Assembly (NCBI GenBank): GCA_027352645.1
Contig: DAIEIL010000162.1
Coordinates: forward strand, 1 to 17,429
DNA length: 17,429 bases
Source: Rhodobiaceae bacterium
GTDB lineage: Bacteria > Pseudomonadota > Alphaproteobacteria > Parvibaculales > Parvibaculaceae
Direction: 5' to 3'
The translations under genes and the position numbers were made by a program. Shown here piece after piece: positions 6,137-14,265 of the stretch. Under the pieces are notes generated by a model. That model did not search any database, was not told the DNA's origin, and saw nothing but the letters and a program-made list of their open reading frames with translations. How positions within the stretch are numbered: position 1 is the stretch's first letter; every line of letters starts with the position of its first letter.

Positions 6137-7357
6137 ATGATGTATTACGCCTATCAGGCGCAAGCAGACTTGATGAAGCCTTGGCGGGCCGTGGCGGATG
6201 CCACTGTTTCGTTTCTAAACGGACCTCTGGTGAGCCAGTTCGATTCCGCGGCCGTGAAACACTGGGCCGCCTCGCTTGAGCTTTTCTCCCGCGCCGGCCT
6301 CACGCATGGCCGCCGCCCTTTCGGCATAGACACGGTGCATGCCGATGGCGAAGACGTGCCCGTCCATGAAGAAGCGGCCTTCTCGACCCCCTTCGGCACC
6401 CTTCTCCGCTTCAGAAAAGAACATGTGAGCTCGGAGCAACCCCGGGTGCTCGTCGTGGCCCCCCTTTCGGGCCATTTCGCAACCCTGCTCCGCAACACCG
6501 TCGCGGTGCTCCTGCCCGATCACGATGTCTACATCACCGACTGGCACAATGCCCGCGACGTGAGCCTCGATGCCGGGCGCTTCGGCTTCGACGAATACGT
6601 GGATCACGTGATCCGCTTTCTCGAAGAGATGGGGCCCGGCGCCCATCTCGTCTCGGTCTGCCAGCCCTGCGCCCACGCCTTCGCCGCCGTCGCGGTCATG
6701 GCGGCGACCGACAATCCGGCACAGCCCGCGAGCATGACGCTGATGGCAGGACCCATCGACACGCGGGTCAACCCGACGACCGTCAATGAGCTTGCCACCA
6801 CGCATTCGATCGAATGGTTCGAGAAAAATCTCATCTCGCGGGTGCCTGCTGGCTTTGCGGGCGCGGGACGGCGCGTCTATCCGGGCTTCGTACAGCTCAC
6901 CGCCTTCATGAGCATGAATCCCAAACGCCATGTCGACACGCATGTCGATCTGCTCGGCCACATAGCCACCGGCAATATCGAGCGCGCCGAGTCGACCAAG
7001 ACCTTCTACGACGAATATTTCGCCGTGCTCGACCTCACCGCCGAGTTCTACCTGGAAACGGTCAACCTCGTCTTCCAGAAGCATCTGCTTCCGCAGGGAC
7101 TTCTCACCTGGCATGGAGAACGGGTCGATCCCGCAGCGATCCGCCGCACCGCGCTCCTCACGGTCGAGGGCGAGAAGGACGACATCTGCTCCGTCGGCCA
7201 GACGCTTGCCGCGCAGGATCTCTGCACCAGCATCAGGCCCTACAAGAAGCGCCATCACCTGCAAGCTGGCGTCGGCCATTACGGCGTCTTTTCAGGCTCG
7301 CGTTGGGCGGCGCAGATCTATCCCATCGTCCGCAACGTGATACTGGCCAACGACTAG
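6137..7357 (+). CDS. phaZ: Intracellular polyhydroxyalkanoate (PHB) depolymerase
   Basis: A 406-residue alpha/beta hydrolase of the intracellular PHB depolymerase family, which mobilises stored PHA granules in the cytoplasm. The N-terminus MMYYAYQAQADLMKPWR is typical. The nucleophile is Cys175 in SVCQP, where this family uses Cys instead of Ser. The other triad members are an Asp in VEGEKDDI (343-350) and His381 in GVGHYGVFSG. An oxyanion-type PLSGH motif lies at 109-113. There is no signal peptide, which agrees with the intracellular type. I prefer the ATG at 6137 with CAGGGGG upstream; an in-frame GTG at 6104 would add 11 residues. It is divergent from a GST and converges on a FUSC gene with overlapping stops. 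The neighbouring TGC-rich repeat may link it to granule sensing. No PHA synthase or phasin is in the window. Confidence 0.9.
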   Translation: MMYYAYQAQADLMKPWRAVADATVSFLNGPLVSQFDSAAVKHWAASLELFSRAGLTHGRRPFGIDTVHADGEDVPVHEEAAFSTPFGTLLRFRKEHVSSEQPRVLVVAPLSGHFATLLRNTVAVLLPDHDVYITDWHNARDVSLDAGRFGFDEYVDHVIRFLEEMGPGAHLVSVCQPCAHAFAAVAVMAATDNPAQPASMTLMAGPIDTRVNPTTVNELATTHSIEWFEKNLISRVPAGFAGAGRRVYPGFVQLTAFMSMNPKRHVDTHVDLLGHIATGNIERAESTKTFYDEYFAVLDLTAEFYLETVNLVFQKHLLPQGLLTWHGERVDPAAIRRTALLTVEGEKDDICSVGQTLAAQDLCTSIRPYKKRHHLQAGVGHYGVFSGSRWAAQIYPIVRNVILAND

Positions 7358-8487
7358 TCCGTCGCGGCGGGCCGTGCGAACTCCGCGAGGCGGTTGCCGA
7401 GTTCCGGCAATTCGCGCCGCATTTCCTCAAAGGCAAATCCCAGCGTGAATAGCCCGCCGACCGTCTCCGGCGGAAGCTCCGTCATCAACTGATCGGCGCG
7501 CAACCGATCGAGCTCGGCGCCGAAGGCGTCGATCGCCGCGATGAAGGCATCGGCCGAAGGCGGCGACGTCCGGTTGCGCGCCGCTGTTGCCGCAGCATGC
7601 AACTGCGCTTCGAGCGCCGAGGTCACCGCGGCAAGCGATTTTGCCAGACGCAGACGCACGGGCTCCGGCCATGGCGTCACGGTCGCGCGTCCAACCAGAA
7701 TGTAATCGTGCCGGAAGCGGCGCAGCGAGCGCAGCAATGCGTCCGTATCGCCATATTCCGCAATGCGTGCCGATCTCTCGCGCTTCATGTCGTCGCCAGC
7801 CGTTTCGGCACCCGTAACCGTGGCCCGCAGCCGGTCATTGACATCCTGAAGCTTCGACTTGAGCGCCGCCGCATCCGCTTGCGGATCGAGGCTTGCGACT
7901 TCGAGCTTCCATACCTCCCCGAGCAGGCTCAACACCGACCCCACGCGCTCCGCAAGGTCGGAATGAGCGCGTGCCGGAAGCACGAAGAGAGCAACCGCCA
8001 CGCCAATGAACCCGCCGAGCACAATTTCGCCGACCCGCTCCACCGCGAGCCAGAAGGCGGGCTCATGGCCCGTCCGGCTCAAGACCACGATGATCGCCGT
8101 GATCGGCGCGATCTTGAACCTCGGATTGGCCGCCGAAAGGAAAGCGAGCGGCCCCAGCACAAGCGCGATGACAAGGCCCTCCGCAACGAGACTGTTCGCC
8201 GCCACCAGCGTTGCGAGGAACCCGCCAAGGGCGCCGACCACCGTTCCGGTGAGCCGGTCGCTCGCCGCCTTGAGCGAACTGCCGATATTGCTCTGCATGA
8301 CGATGACGGCGGTCAGCATCACCCAATAACCTTGCGGCAGGCCCAGCGTTCTCGCGAGCATGAACGAGAGAAAGCTCGCCACCATCACGCGAATGGCAAA
8401 GCGCTGTTCCGCGCGTCGCGTCGCAACGAAATGCCACGCCGCGCTCGCCCGTGCCTCAATCCACGATTTCGGATCGTTCCCGCTCAT
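7354..8487 (-). CDS. FUSC-family inner-membrane protein (aromatic acid exporter-like)
   Basis: A 377-residue membrane protein. The N-terminal half has about six hydrophobic segments (roughly residues 32-48, 54-68, 79-99, 103-121, 127-138, 152-171) with the FUSC/YccS-like stretch LPQGYWVMLTAVIVMQSNIG (50-69) and DRLTGTVVGALGG (77-89). The second half is soluble, Ala/Leu/Arg-rich and helical, presumably cytoplasmic. Homologues such as AaeB export aromatic carboxylates, but many are uncharacterised and no AaeA-like adaptor is seen here. I start at the ATG at 8485-8487; in-frame ATGs at 8523-8526 lack a ribosome site. Its TAG stop overlaps the phaZ stop (shared CTAG at 7354-7357), so no terminator separates the converging genes. 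Confidence 0.8.
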   Translation of the reverse strand: MSGNDPKSWIEARASAAWHFVATRRAEQRFAIRVMVASFLSFMLARTLGLPQGYWVMLTAVIVMQSNIGSSLKAASDRLTGTVVGALGGFLATLVAANSLVAEGLVIALVLGPLAFLSAANPRFKIAPITAIIVVLSRTGHEPAFWLAVERVGEIVLGGFIGVAVALFVLPARAHSDLAERVGSVLSLLGEVWKLEVASLDPQADAAALKSKLQDVNDRLRATVTGAETAGDDMKRERSARIAEYGDTDALLRSLRRFRHDYILVGRATVTPWPEPVRLRLAKSLAAVTSALEAQLHAAATAARNRTSPPSADAFIAAIDAFGAELDRLRADQLMTELPPETVGGLFTLGFAFEEMRRELPELGNRLAEFARPAATD

Positions 8488-8558
8488 ACCGGCGCCGCTC
8501 CGTTCAATGCCCTTCGTCCGCATCATACCGAGGTGAGCGGAGCGGCGACAGAATTGCC

Positions 8559-8828
8559 TCACAGAATGGCCGAGATGGAGGTCGTCCCCGACGCGCCGGA
8601 TACGGACGCCCGGAGCTTGCAAGGGCCGAGAGCGAAGCCGCCGACGCCATTCTGCGTGAAGCTCACCGACTGCCCGACGGAAAACCAGTTCGTCCCATCA
8701 GGGCTCGCCTCGAGCGCCACGGTCGCGCCGCCGAAACTGCCCCAGGCCCAGAAAGTGCCCGTGCCGCCGGTCCAGTCCACCGCCACGGAACTCCCGTTGG
8801 CGGTCGCTGCATTCAATATGGTCGCCAT
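8559..8828 (-). CDS. Small beta-rich protein of unknown function
   Basis: An 89-residue protein that I do not assign to a named family. It is rich in Gly, Ser, Thr and Val with short alternating strands (SSVAVDW, TVALEASPDGTNWFSV, LRASVSG) and very few charges, which suggests a small beta-sandwich. The pattern of a strand, then SPDGTNWF, and later a strand ending in VSG recalls small structural domains in phage proteins. No signal peptide is present, and there is one Cys (70). The start is supported by AAGGA seven bases before the ATG at 8826-8828; an in-frame ATG nine codons upstream has no such site. It stands alone between the FUSC gene and a terminator, with no phage genes nearby. Confidence 0.6.
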   Translation of the reverse strand: MATILNAATANGSSVAVDWTGGTGTFWAWGSFGGATVALEASPDGTNWFSVGQSVSFTQNGVGGFALGPCKLRASVSGASGTTSISAIL

Positions 8829-8914
8829 GATCTCGTCCTTGCTCTGTCGCGCCATGTGCTGTTGATCGCCAACAGTCTGCAAGAGCGATGAAGGACGGGG
8901 ATAAGTTCGACATG

Positions 8915-8949
8915 AAAAAAGCGCCGCTCCATCTGCCGGAGCGGCGCTT
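8915..8949 (-). terminator. Intrinsic terminator of the 17 kDa-antigen-like gene
   Basis: Perfect 12-bp stem AAGCGCCGCTCC (8919-8930) / GGAGCGGCGCTT (8938-8949) with a 7-base loop. On the minus strand it is followed by a run of six T (8915-8920 as A on the plus strand). It lies 25 bp after the stop of the leftward secreted-protein gene. Confidence 0.92.
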
Positions 8950-8974
8950 GACATATTCAATTCTTGCCGTCCGT

Positions 8975-9469
8975 CTACTGAACGACGCGCCAGTCGCCAT
9001 CGTCGCCGAGGCACGCCGTGCCGTAACTCTGCTGCAACCGGCCACCAACGCGGATCGTTGACTGGTATTCGCGGCAATACTGGCCGGAGGTGCCGCGATA
9101 GACCTCGGAGGTGGGAACCGCCTGAAGGGGCGCCTGCCCGTAATAGCCACTCGGCGCTGGCGCATAAGCGGCCGGCGGCGGAGCGTAATAAGCGGGCTGT
9201 GACATGACGGCCGCGCCGAGGAGCAAGCCGACACCGGCCGCCACGGCAATCGCCGCGCCGTCATTGTCGTCGTCCCCGCGATCCCAGCCGCCGTGGCGGC
9301 GTCCGCCACCCCAATCATCGCCCCAATCGCCATGACGCTCCCAGCCGTGCCGCTCGCCGCCATGCCAGCCATCGGCGAGTGCCGGGGCCATGGGGAGCGC
9401 CACGGTGGTGAAGCCCGCCAGCACAAGCATGGCTGCCTTGGCCCGAAACAAACTGCGCGTCTTGCTCAT
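8975..9469 (-). CDS. Secreted Gly/His-rich protein with 17 kDa-antigen-like C-terminal domain
   Basis: A 164-residue exported protein. The Sec signal peptide has the basic start MSKTRSLFRAK, a hydrophobic core (13-25) and probable cleavage after ALA (30-32). Residues 33-70 are Trp/Gly/His/Asp-rich (HGGERHGWERHGDWGDD), perhaps metal-binding. A glycine-zipper-like hydrophobic segment AAIAVAAGVGLLLGAAV lies at 72-88, then a Tyr/Pro/Ala-rich linker. The end (129-164), with YCREYQSTIRVGG and YGTACLGDDGDWRVV, resembles the C-terminal domain of alphaproteobacterial 17 kDa surface antigens. Cys132 and Cys153 may form a disulfide. There is no lipobox, unlike classical 17 kDa lipoproteins. The start has AGGGAG six bases upstream. 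It is monocistronic with its own terminator. Function is not known. Confidence 0.82.
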   Translation of the reverse strand: MSKTRSLFRAKAAMLVLAGFTTVALPMAPALADGWHGGERHGWERHGDWGDDWGGGRRHGGWDRGDDDNDGAAIAVAAGVGLLLGAAVMSQPAYYAPPPAAYAPAPSGYYGQAPLQAVPTSEVYRGTSGQYCREYQSTIRVGGRLQQSYGTACLGDDGDWRVVQ

Positions 9470-9680
9470 CGAAATCTCCCTGGGACGTTGCGGCCTAGCG
9501 TTCGGACCGCGAACTGCATCCTCACATGATCCACAGATAGAACCTTGCGGCTGAACCGGGGATGAACGGCCCGTGCCCGAATGCCGTCACAATCCGTTCA
9601 GGCCGCATTCAATCGCCGTCGTCGATCATGTGCAAACTGGTGGCGCTCCGGTGAGCCTGCCACGGCCCAAGGAGAAACAC

Positions 9681-9791
9681 ATGCCCAGACTTGCCGATAT
9701 CGCATTCATGGCGCTGGTCATCATCGTCGTCGTCGGCGGCCTTCTCGAGGCCCGCGACGAGAGAAGGATGCGCCAGCTGGCGCCACGCTAG
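9681..9791 (+). CDS. 36-residue single-pass membrane protein
   Basis: A very short open frame with a near-perfect ribosome site (AAGGAG at 9669-9674, six bases before the ATG). The product has a short N-terminus, one hydrophobic helix (about 7-22, FMALVIIVVVGGLL) and a charged tail (EARDERRMRQ). Basic residues at the C-terminal end suggest an outside-in orientation. Its TAG overlaps the TAG of the converging leftward gene (CTAG, 9788-9791). I do not recognise a family. A small membrane modulator is possible, but that is inference. A longer in-frame reading from 9573 lacks a ribosome site. Confidence 0.6.
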   Translation: MPRLADIAFMALVIIVVVGGLLEARDERRMRQLAPR

Positions 9792-10534
9792 GGCGCGCCG
9801 CCCTGCTGCGCCCGTCGCGCGTCGGCTTCGAGCACTTCCCGGACGAAACCCTCCATCCACGCCCGATCGCCTTTGCCGCCGGATATGCCGCTTACGATGA
9901 AGTCCTGCCTCCCGGCGGGCGCATCCCGGTAGATATAGGCGAGATCGCCGCGCGCCTGAGAACTCCAAAGACTGCGCAGATCAGCCTCCACATAGGGTTT
10001 CAAATCGTCGGGAATGGCTCCGGGCAACGAGAGAATGGCGGCAACCCGGAGGCCGGCGCAGGCCGGCGAAGGCGGACTGAGAATGTAGGCAAGGCTGACC
10101 GCCGGCTCGACGGAGACCGAGGACAAGGCGTATCGGCTTCCGGCATAGGCATACATGGCCCAGGCGCAGGCCCGGTTCGGCGCCGCCGCGACGGCGGACC
10201 GCAATGCGCTCGCGGCCTCCTCCTTCAGGACGGCGTTTTCGGTACGGCGGGGGCGAAGGGCGAGCAAGGCGAGCCGTCCTCGAAACTGCTGAAGCCCCGC
10301 ATCGCCCGGCAACCAGCCGACGGCCGCGCGATAGGCGGCAAGCTGCGCATCGGTCTCTTCGAGAGTGTCGCCCGGCTGCGGCCCCGCTTGAGAGAAGTCA
10401 CGCCATGAGACGACATCGAAATAGGCGGTGATGCGCGGAAGGGCGAGGCCGACAAGAATGACGCCGATCAGCAGCGCGACGCCGGGAGCGAGAAGGCGCG
10501 GGGACGAGGAAGCCTTGTCATCCGGCGACACCAC
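9788..10534 (-). CDS. Membrane-anchored protein of unknown function at the end of the export cluster
   Basis: A 248-residue protein with a Pro/Ser-rich short N-terminus, one transmembrane helix (about 14-33) and a long soluble part that is probably periplasmic. Stretches such as LRSAVAAAPNRACAWAMYAY (111-130) look like tetratricopeptide-type helices, but no full TPR array can be assigned. It starts with GTG 9 bp after the kinase stop, with GAGG and GGGG just upstream, so it is very likely in the same transcript. Position suggests an accessory role in polysaccharide assembly. I do not recognise a named family. Confidence 0.6.
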   Translation of the reverse strand: MVSPDDKASSSPRLLAPGVALLIGVILVGLALPRITAYFDVVSWRDFSQAGPQPGDTLEETDAQLAAYRAAVGWLPGDAGLQQFRGRLALLALRPRRTENAVLKEEAASALRSAVAAAPNRACAWAMYAYAGSRYALSSVSVEPAVSLAYILSPPSPACAGLRVAAILSLPGAIPDDLKPYVEADLRSLWSSQARGDLAYIYRDAPAGRQDFIVSGISGGKGDRAWMEGFVREVLEADARRAQQGGAP

Positions 10535-10543
10535 GGCCCCGCC

Positions 10544-11080
10544 TCAATCGGCGTAATAGTGGCGATACTTGCCGTAATAATAACCTTCGCTCGCGCCATA
10601 GCCATATTTGGCAAGCTTTGTCGTATCGACCTGCGCGAGCACGGCGCCGGCGAGGTCGACATTGTAGCTGCGAAGTTCCTTGATCGCAGACGCGGCGGCG
10701 TCCCGGGGCGTGGCGTCCCACTTCACAATGAAGACGGTCTTGTCGGCTTGCAGCGCGAGAACCCGCGTATCGGCGACCGGAAGAACCGGCGCGCTATCGA
10801 GGATAACGAGATCGTAGATGCCGGACACCTGATCGAGCAGGCGGCGCATCTGCGCCGAGCTCAAAAGGTCCGGCGGATTGGCGGCACCGGAGGCCACGGG
10901 CAGCACGTCGAGGCCAGTCGGATCGTCCTTGCGGATGACATCCTCGAGCCGCACCCTGCTCGCGAGACATTCGACGAGACCGTTCTCCACCCGCTCCCAG
11001 CCCAGCGAGCGATGGACGGAGGGATGCCGGAGATCGCAATCGATGAGCAGGGTCTTGATGCCGGCATAGGCTGCGGCGCG
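10544..11080 (-). pseudogene. Cut-off 3' part of the BY-kinase: catalytic domain after the amber codon
   Basis: In the same frame as the copolymerase gene, directly after the TAG at 11081-11083, 178 further codons encode the rest of a bacterial tyrosine kinase. Walker A' is LLIDCDLRHPS, right after the break. Walker B is LVILDSAPVLPVADT. The gene ends with the tyrosine cluster YYYGKYRHYYAD that these kinases autophosphorylate. The frame is otherwise intact with no further stops, so the loss looks recent or is a sequencing error. Re-initiation at GTG 10988-10990, with GGGAG only three bases upstream, would give 148 residues lacking both Walker A and A', so that product could not be a kinase by itself. 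Confidence 0.8.
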
Positions 11081-11083
11081 CTA
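11081..11083 (-). other. In-frame amber (TAG) codon interrupting the kinase
   Basis: On the minus strand the codons read ACG GCC GTC AGC TTT TAG CGC GCC GCA. The TAG replaces the residue that is usually Ala, Gly or Ser in the stretch after Walker A of BY-kinases (SF-x-RAAA). A single change from TCG (Ser) or TTG (Leu) would produce it. Frame is kept on both sides, so this is a point nonsense change and not a frameshift. Confidence 0.9.
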
Positions 11084-12808
11084 AAAGCTGACGGCCGTCG
11101 TCGTCTTGCCTTCGTCGGGCAGCGCCGAGGTAAAGAGAATGACACGCGGCGGCTTGTCGACATTCGACAGGGCGAGAGCGGTACGCAGGCCGCGCAGCGC
11201 TTCCGAGAAGCCGGAAAGCGGCTTCTGAATGACGTAGTCCTGCGGCTTCAGCGGCTTTCCGTCAGCACCCTTTTCCTTGGGCGTCCGGGGAACGGTGACC
11301 AGATGCGGCAGGTTCAGCACACCTTCAAGCTGCGGGCCGGTCTGAACGCCGTTGTCGAGGTGCTCCAGCAGAAAGGCGAGTCCTACTCCAAGCAGGATGG
11401 AGATGGCAAAGGCAATCTCGACGAAGAGCGCCTTCTTCGGGAAGGAGGGCGCCAGCGGAACCGCGGCCCGCGCAACGACGCGCGCATCGGAGCTTTGGAG
11501 ATCCTGCTGCTGCGTCGTCTCCTTGAAGCGGCCAAGGAACGACTCATAGAGCGTACGGTTCGCGGCGGCCTCGCGCTCCAGTTCATTGAGACGCACGGCG
11601 GCCTGATTGCTCTGACCGCTACGCTGCTGAAGATCGTCGAGGCTTTTCTGAAGGGCATTGACGCGCGTATCGGCAACCAGCGCCTCGTTCCCGAGGCTCG
11701 CCACGATACGGCGCACTTCGTTCTGAATCTGCGCCTCGAGATCGCGGCGCGCGGATTCGAGATTGAGGATCGATGGATGCCTCGGTCCGTATTTTGCGGA
11801 AAGGTCGCCCTGCTTCCGCGCAAGCTCGGCCTCCTGCTTGCGCAGGTCGCTGATGACGGAAGACTGCATCACGTCCACGACGGATTCTATGCTGCCGCCG
11901 CTTTGCGTGATCTGGCGCGCGCGATCGTATTTCGCGTGCTTCTCGGCGCGATCGGCGCGAGCGAGGATCAGCTGGGCATTGAGTTCGGAGAGCTGCTGCT
12001 CGGTGAGCGTGCCCGACTGTGTGGTGACGATATTGTTCTGGGTCTTGTAAAGCTCGACGGCGCGTTCAGATGCCTCGAGTTGCCGCCGCAGGTCATCGAG
12101 GCGTCCGGAGAGCCAGTCATTCGCCTGCTTTGTCGCATCGAACTTCGCCTCAAGCTGGCTGACCATATAAGCGTCGGCAATCGCGTCCGCGATCGTCGCG
12201 GCTTTTGCCGCGCTCGGCGACGTGTAGGAAATGTCGATCACATAGGTAAGCGCTCGTCTGTTGACGTCCTCGCCCCCCACGATGATATCGATCGCCGTGT
12301 CGATCGCCGCTTCCTTGCTGTCGGCCGGTTTCGCCGCCTTGCCCGATGACGAGAAGAGCCCTGCAACCCAGCGCACTGGATTGATCACATCGAAGATGGA
12401 CGAAGATGATGGCCGGAGCCCTGGATTGAAATCCGGATCGTCGATCAGGGAAAGCTTCTCGACGACACGGCGCGCGATCGCCCGTGACCGGATGATTTCC
12501 ACCTCCGTGTCGATCGCAGCAGAGTCCACGCCGAGGCCAGACATGACCTCATCGAGATTGACGACGTTCTTGCGTTGGGCGTCGATCATGACCTGGGTGC
12601 TGGCGGTATAGCGCGGCGTCAGCTGGAACACCGCCACTGTCGCCAGCGCTGTAAGCGCGATCACGACGCTCAATATGACGTTCAGGCGCCGCCTGAGCGT
12701 GCGGAATAGCCTGACGAGGTCAATCTCGAGAAATGCCTGCCCATCGGGATCATTGATCCCCCCGGGCATGGCTGCCGGCACACCCGGCCGCTGAAGCGGC
12801 GCATTCAT
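11081..12808 (-). CDS. Wzz-type polysaccharide copolymerase, truncated BY-kinase
   Basis: As written it encodes 575 residues of a Wzc/ExoP-type copolymerase (full length would be 754). The Wzz domain begins near residue 28, with the first membrane helix at about 43-62. A long periplasmic coiled-coil region follows. GNVR motif LEREAAANRTLYESFLGRF lies near 410-428, with the Pro-rich PLAPSFPKK (451-459) and the second helix at about 459-481. The cytoplasmic part keeps the oligomer-interface motif SEALRGLRTAL (535-545) and Walker A PDEGKTTT (564-571, Lys568), then stops. Walker A', Walker B and the Tyr tail lie beyond the stop. The membrane and periplasmic chain-length part could still be made, but the kinase cannot work. 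The Shine-Dalgarno sequence is weak. It is 108 bp downstream of the outer-membrane barrel gene. Confidence 0.88.
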   Translation of the reverse strand: MNAPLQRPGVPAAMPGGINDPDGQAFLEIDLVRLFRTLRRRLNVILSVVIALTALATVAVFQLTPRYTASTQVMIDAQRKNVVNLDEVMSGLGVDSAAIDTEVEIIRSRAIARRVVEKLSLIDDPDFNPGLRPSSSSIFDVINPVRWVAGLFSSSGKAAKPADSKEAAIDTAIDIIVGGEDVNRRALTYVIDISYTSPSAAKAATIADAIADAYMVSQLEAKFDATKQANDWLSGRLDDLRRQLEASERAVELYKTQNNIVTTQSGTLTEQQLSELNAQLILARADRAEKHAKYDRARQITQSGGSIESVVDVMQSSVISDLRKQEAELARKQGDLSAKYGPRHPSILNLESARRDLEAQIQNEVRRIVASLGNEALVADTRVNALQKSLDDLQQRSGQSNQAAVRLNELEREAAANRTLYESFLGRFKETTQQQDLQSSDARVVARAAVPLAPSFPKKALFVEIAFAISILLGVGLAFLLEHLDNGVQTGPQLEGVLNLPHLVTVPRTPKEKGADGKPLKPQDYVIQKPLSGFSEALRGLRTALALSNVDKPPRVILFTSALPDEGKTTTAVSF

Positions 12809-12916
12809 GAAGTCACCACATCGCGAGGCAACTCCGCCCCGTCATAATCGCGCCGGCGGAGAATGGTCGATCCTCCGCTCACGGCGCCCGCAAAGGCCTC
12901 ATATAACTCAAGTAGC

Positions 12917-14188
12917 TCAGAGTTGGCCGCGCAGAGTGAACCCGACCTGGTTCTGCGTATAGTCCGCTCCTGGGACATTCGAGCTGCGATCCACGATGCC
13001 ATAATTGACGCCGACGGCGAAAAAATTATTAAGGAGATAGGTCGCGCCGAAAAGCGCCGAGGTCACGTCATCCTGCCTCGAGATGTTGCCGAAATCATCA
13101 TTTTCGTATGAGACATCTCCGCTGAGGATCAAATTCCGCAGCAACTCATGATCGAGACCGATGCCGACCTTCTGGCTCATATAGCCCGACGCGCCGGGAT
13201 CAATCGATTCCTCGATCGTCGATGCTGCAGACAGCCGCACAGTCGTCAGCGGCGTCACGAACCAGTTCACCTTCGCGCCATAGGCAAGGCCGCTGGTCGC
13301 GGAATAATAGGAAGCGTCATAGGTCTGGCGTTGATAGCCGACATAGACCTCGCCCTGCGCAAGCCGCGAGAGCTTGAACTCGGACCCGATGACCGCTTCA
13401 TAGCCATTCGAGTTGCGATCGACAGGCGCCGACATGTCGTAGGAGCGCTTGTTGAGCTTTCCCTCGGCATAAACATTCGTGTCGGGGGAGAGGTCATAGC
13501 CGAGGCGCAGCCCGCCGCCATACTCATTGCGATCGCGAGAGTCCTCGTTGAGCGTCCCGCCACCGATCAGCGCGACATTCTTGTAATCATACTGATCGAA
13601 AGTGCCCTTCAGTTGCGCAGTCACGCGATTGAACCGCTGAAAGAGCCCGACCGAGCTGTCGAAGAGATTATATTCGACGGGTTCCGCCGCCGATGTCGGC
13701 GAATTGGCGGACCCGCGGTCTTCATGGGCCTGCCTGTAGCTCGCCGAACCGGTGATGTTTGTATCACGCAGCACGTCGAGCCGGCCGTCGGCGCCGAAAT
13801 TCCAGTCGAGACGATCTTCCGTGGTCTTGCTGGCATACCAATACTGGCTGAGGCCGGCCTTGAGCCCAAGCGCATGACGCGACCAGAGCGACTGCACGCT
13901 GATCGAGGGGGAAACGGCGGTAACGAAATCACTCTCCGTGTTCGTATCCGTCGCATAGATATTGTCGTTGTAGGTTTCGCTGACATCGACCTTCGGCAGG
14001 ATGAGGAAGCTGCCGGCACGGATGCCCACCGCGTCGTAACCCGGACGGGCGCGCTCTCGAACGCTTTGCCCACGTACATCCGTGATCGGCGTCTGGGAAG
14101 AAGGCGTCGTATCGTCGGCGAGCGCTGCAACGCTGGACCCCAGCAGCGCGGCGACCGGAACGATCAGATAAAACGGTACATTCTTCAT
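12917..14188 (-). CDS. Outer-membrane beta-barrel protein (BBP2-type porin) of the export cluster
   Basis: A 423-residue protein with a Sec signal (MKNVPFYLIVPVAALLGSSV, cleavage after ALA at 22-24), a short periplasmic lead (25-60) and then alternating amphipathic strands to the end, typical of an outer-membrane barrel. VDVSETYNDNIYATDTN (67-83) is the hallmark of the putative beta-barrel porin 2 group often coded with polysaccharide export genes. Such barrels are thought to be the outer-membrane channel for short OPX proteins. The C-terminus ends in Leu and not the common Phe. I use the ATG at 14186-14188 with GGAG six bases upstream; a TTG four codons earlier overlaps the ribosome site. 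It is between the helical secreted protein and the copolymerase. Confidence 0.82.
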   Translation of the reverse strand: MKNVPFYLIVPVAALLGSSVAALADDTTPSSQTPITDVRGQSVRERARPGYDAVGIRAGSFLILPKVDVSETYNDNIYATDTNTESDFVTAVSPSISVQSLWSRHALGLKAGLSQYWYASKTTEDRLDWNFGADGRLDVLRDTNITGSASYRQAHEDRGSANSPTSAAEPVEYNLFDSSVGLFQRFNRVTAQLKGTFDQYDYKNVALIGGGTLNEDSRDRNEYGGGLRLGYDLSPDTNVYAEGKLNKRSYDMSAPVDRNSNGYEAVIGSEFKLSRLAQGEVYVGYQRQTYDASYYSATSGLAYGAKVNWFVTPLTTVRLSAASTIEESIDPGASGYMSQKVGIGLDHELLRNLILSGDVSYENDDFGNISRQDDVTSALFGATYLLNNFFAVGVNYGIVDRSSNVPGADYTQNQVGFTLRGQL

Positions 14189-14265
14189 TGACGTCTCCAA
14201 CGGTCTGAACGCAATCTGAGGAGAAGATCACATCGCGGAAACCCGCGCCCCTCGGGATGTATCGA

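Noticed and set aside
12805..13002. A leftward 65-residue open frame overlapping the start of the copolymerase gene (ATGA-type overlap)
   Set aside because: Its first half lies inside the 3' end of the barrel gene in another frame, it has no good ribosome site and looks Arg-rich like a shadow frame.
14234..14247. Hairpin CGCGG-AAAC-CCGCG between the helical protein and the barrel gene
   Set aside because: Only a 5-bp stem with no T-run. Such stems are frequent by chance in GC-rich DNA.
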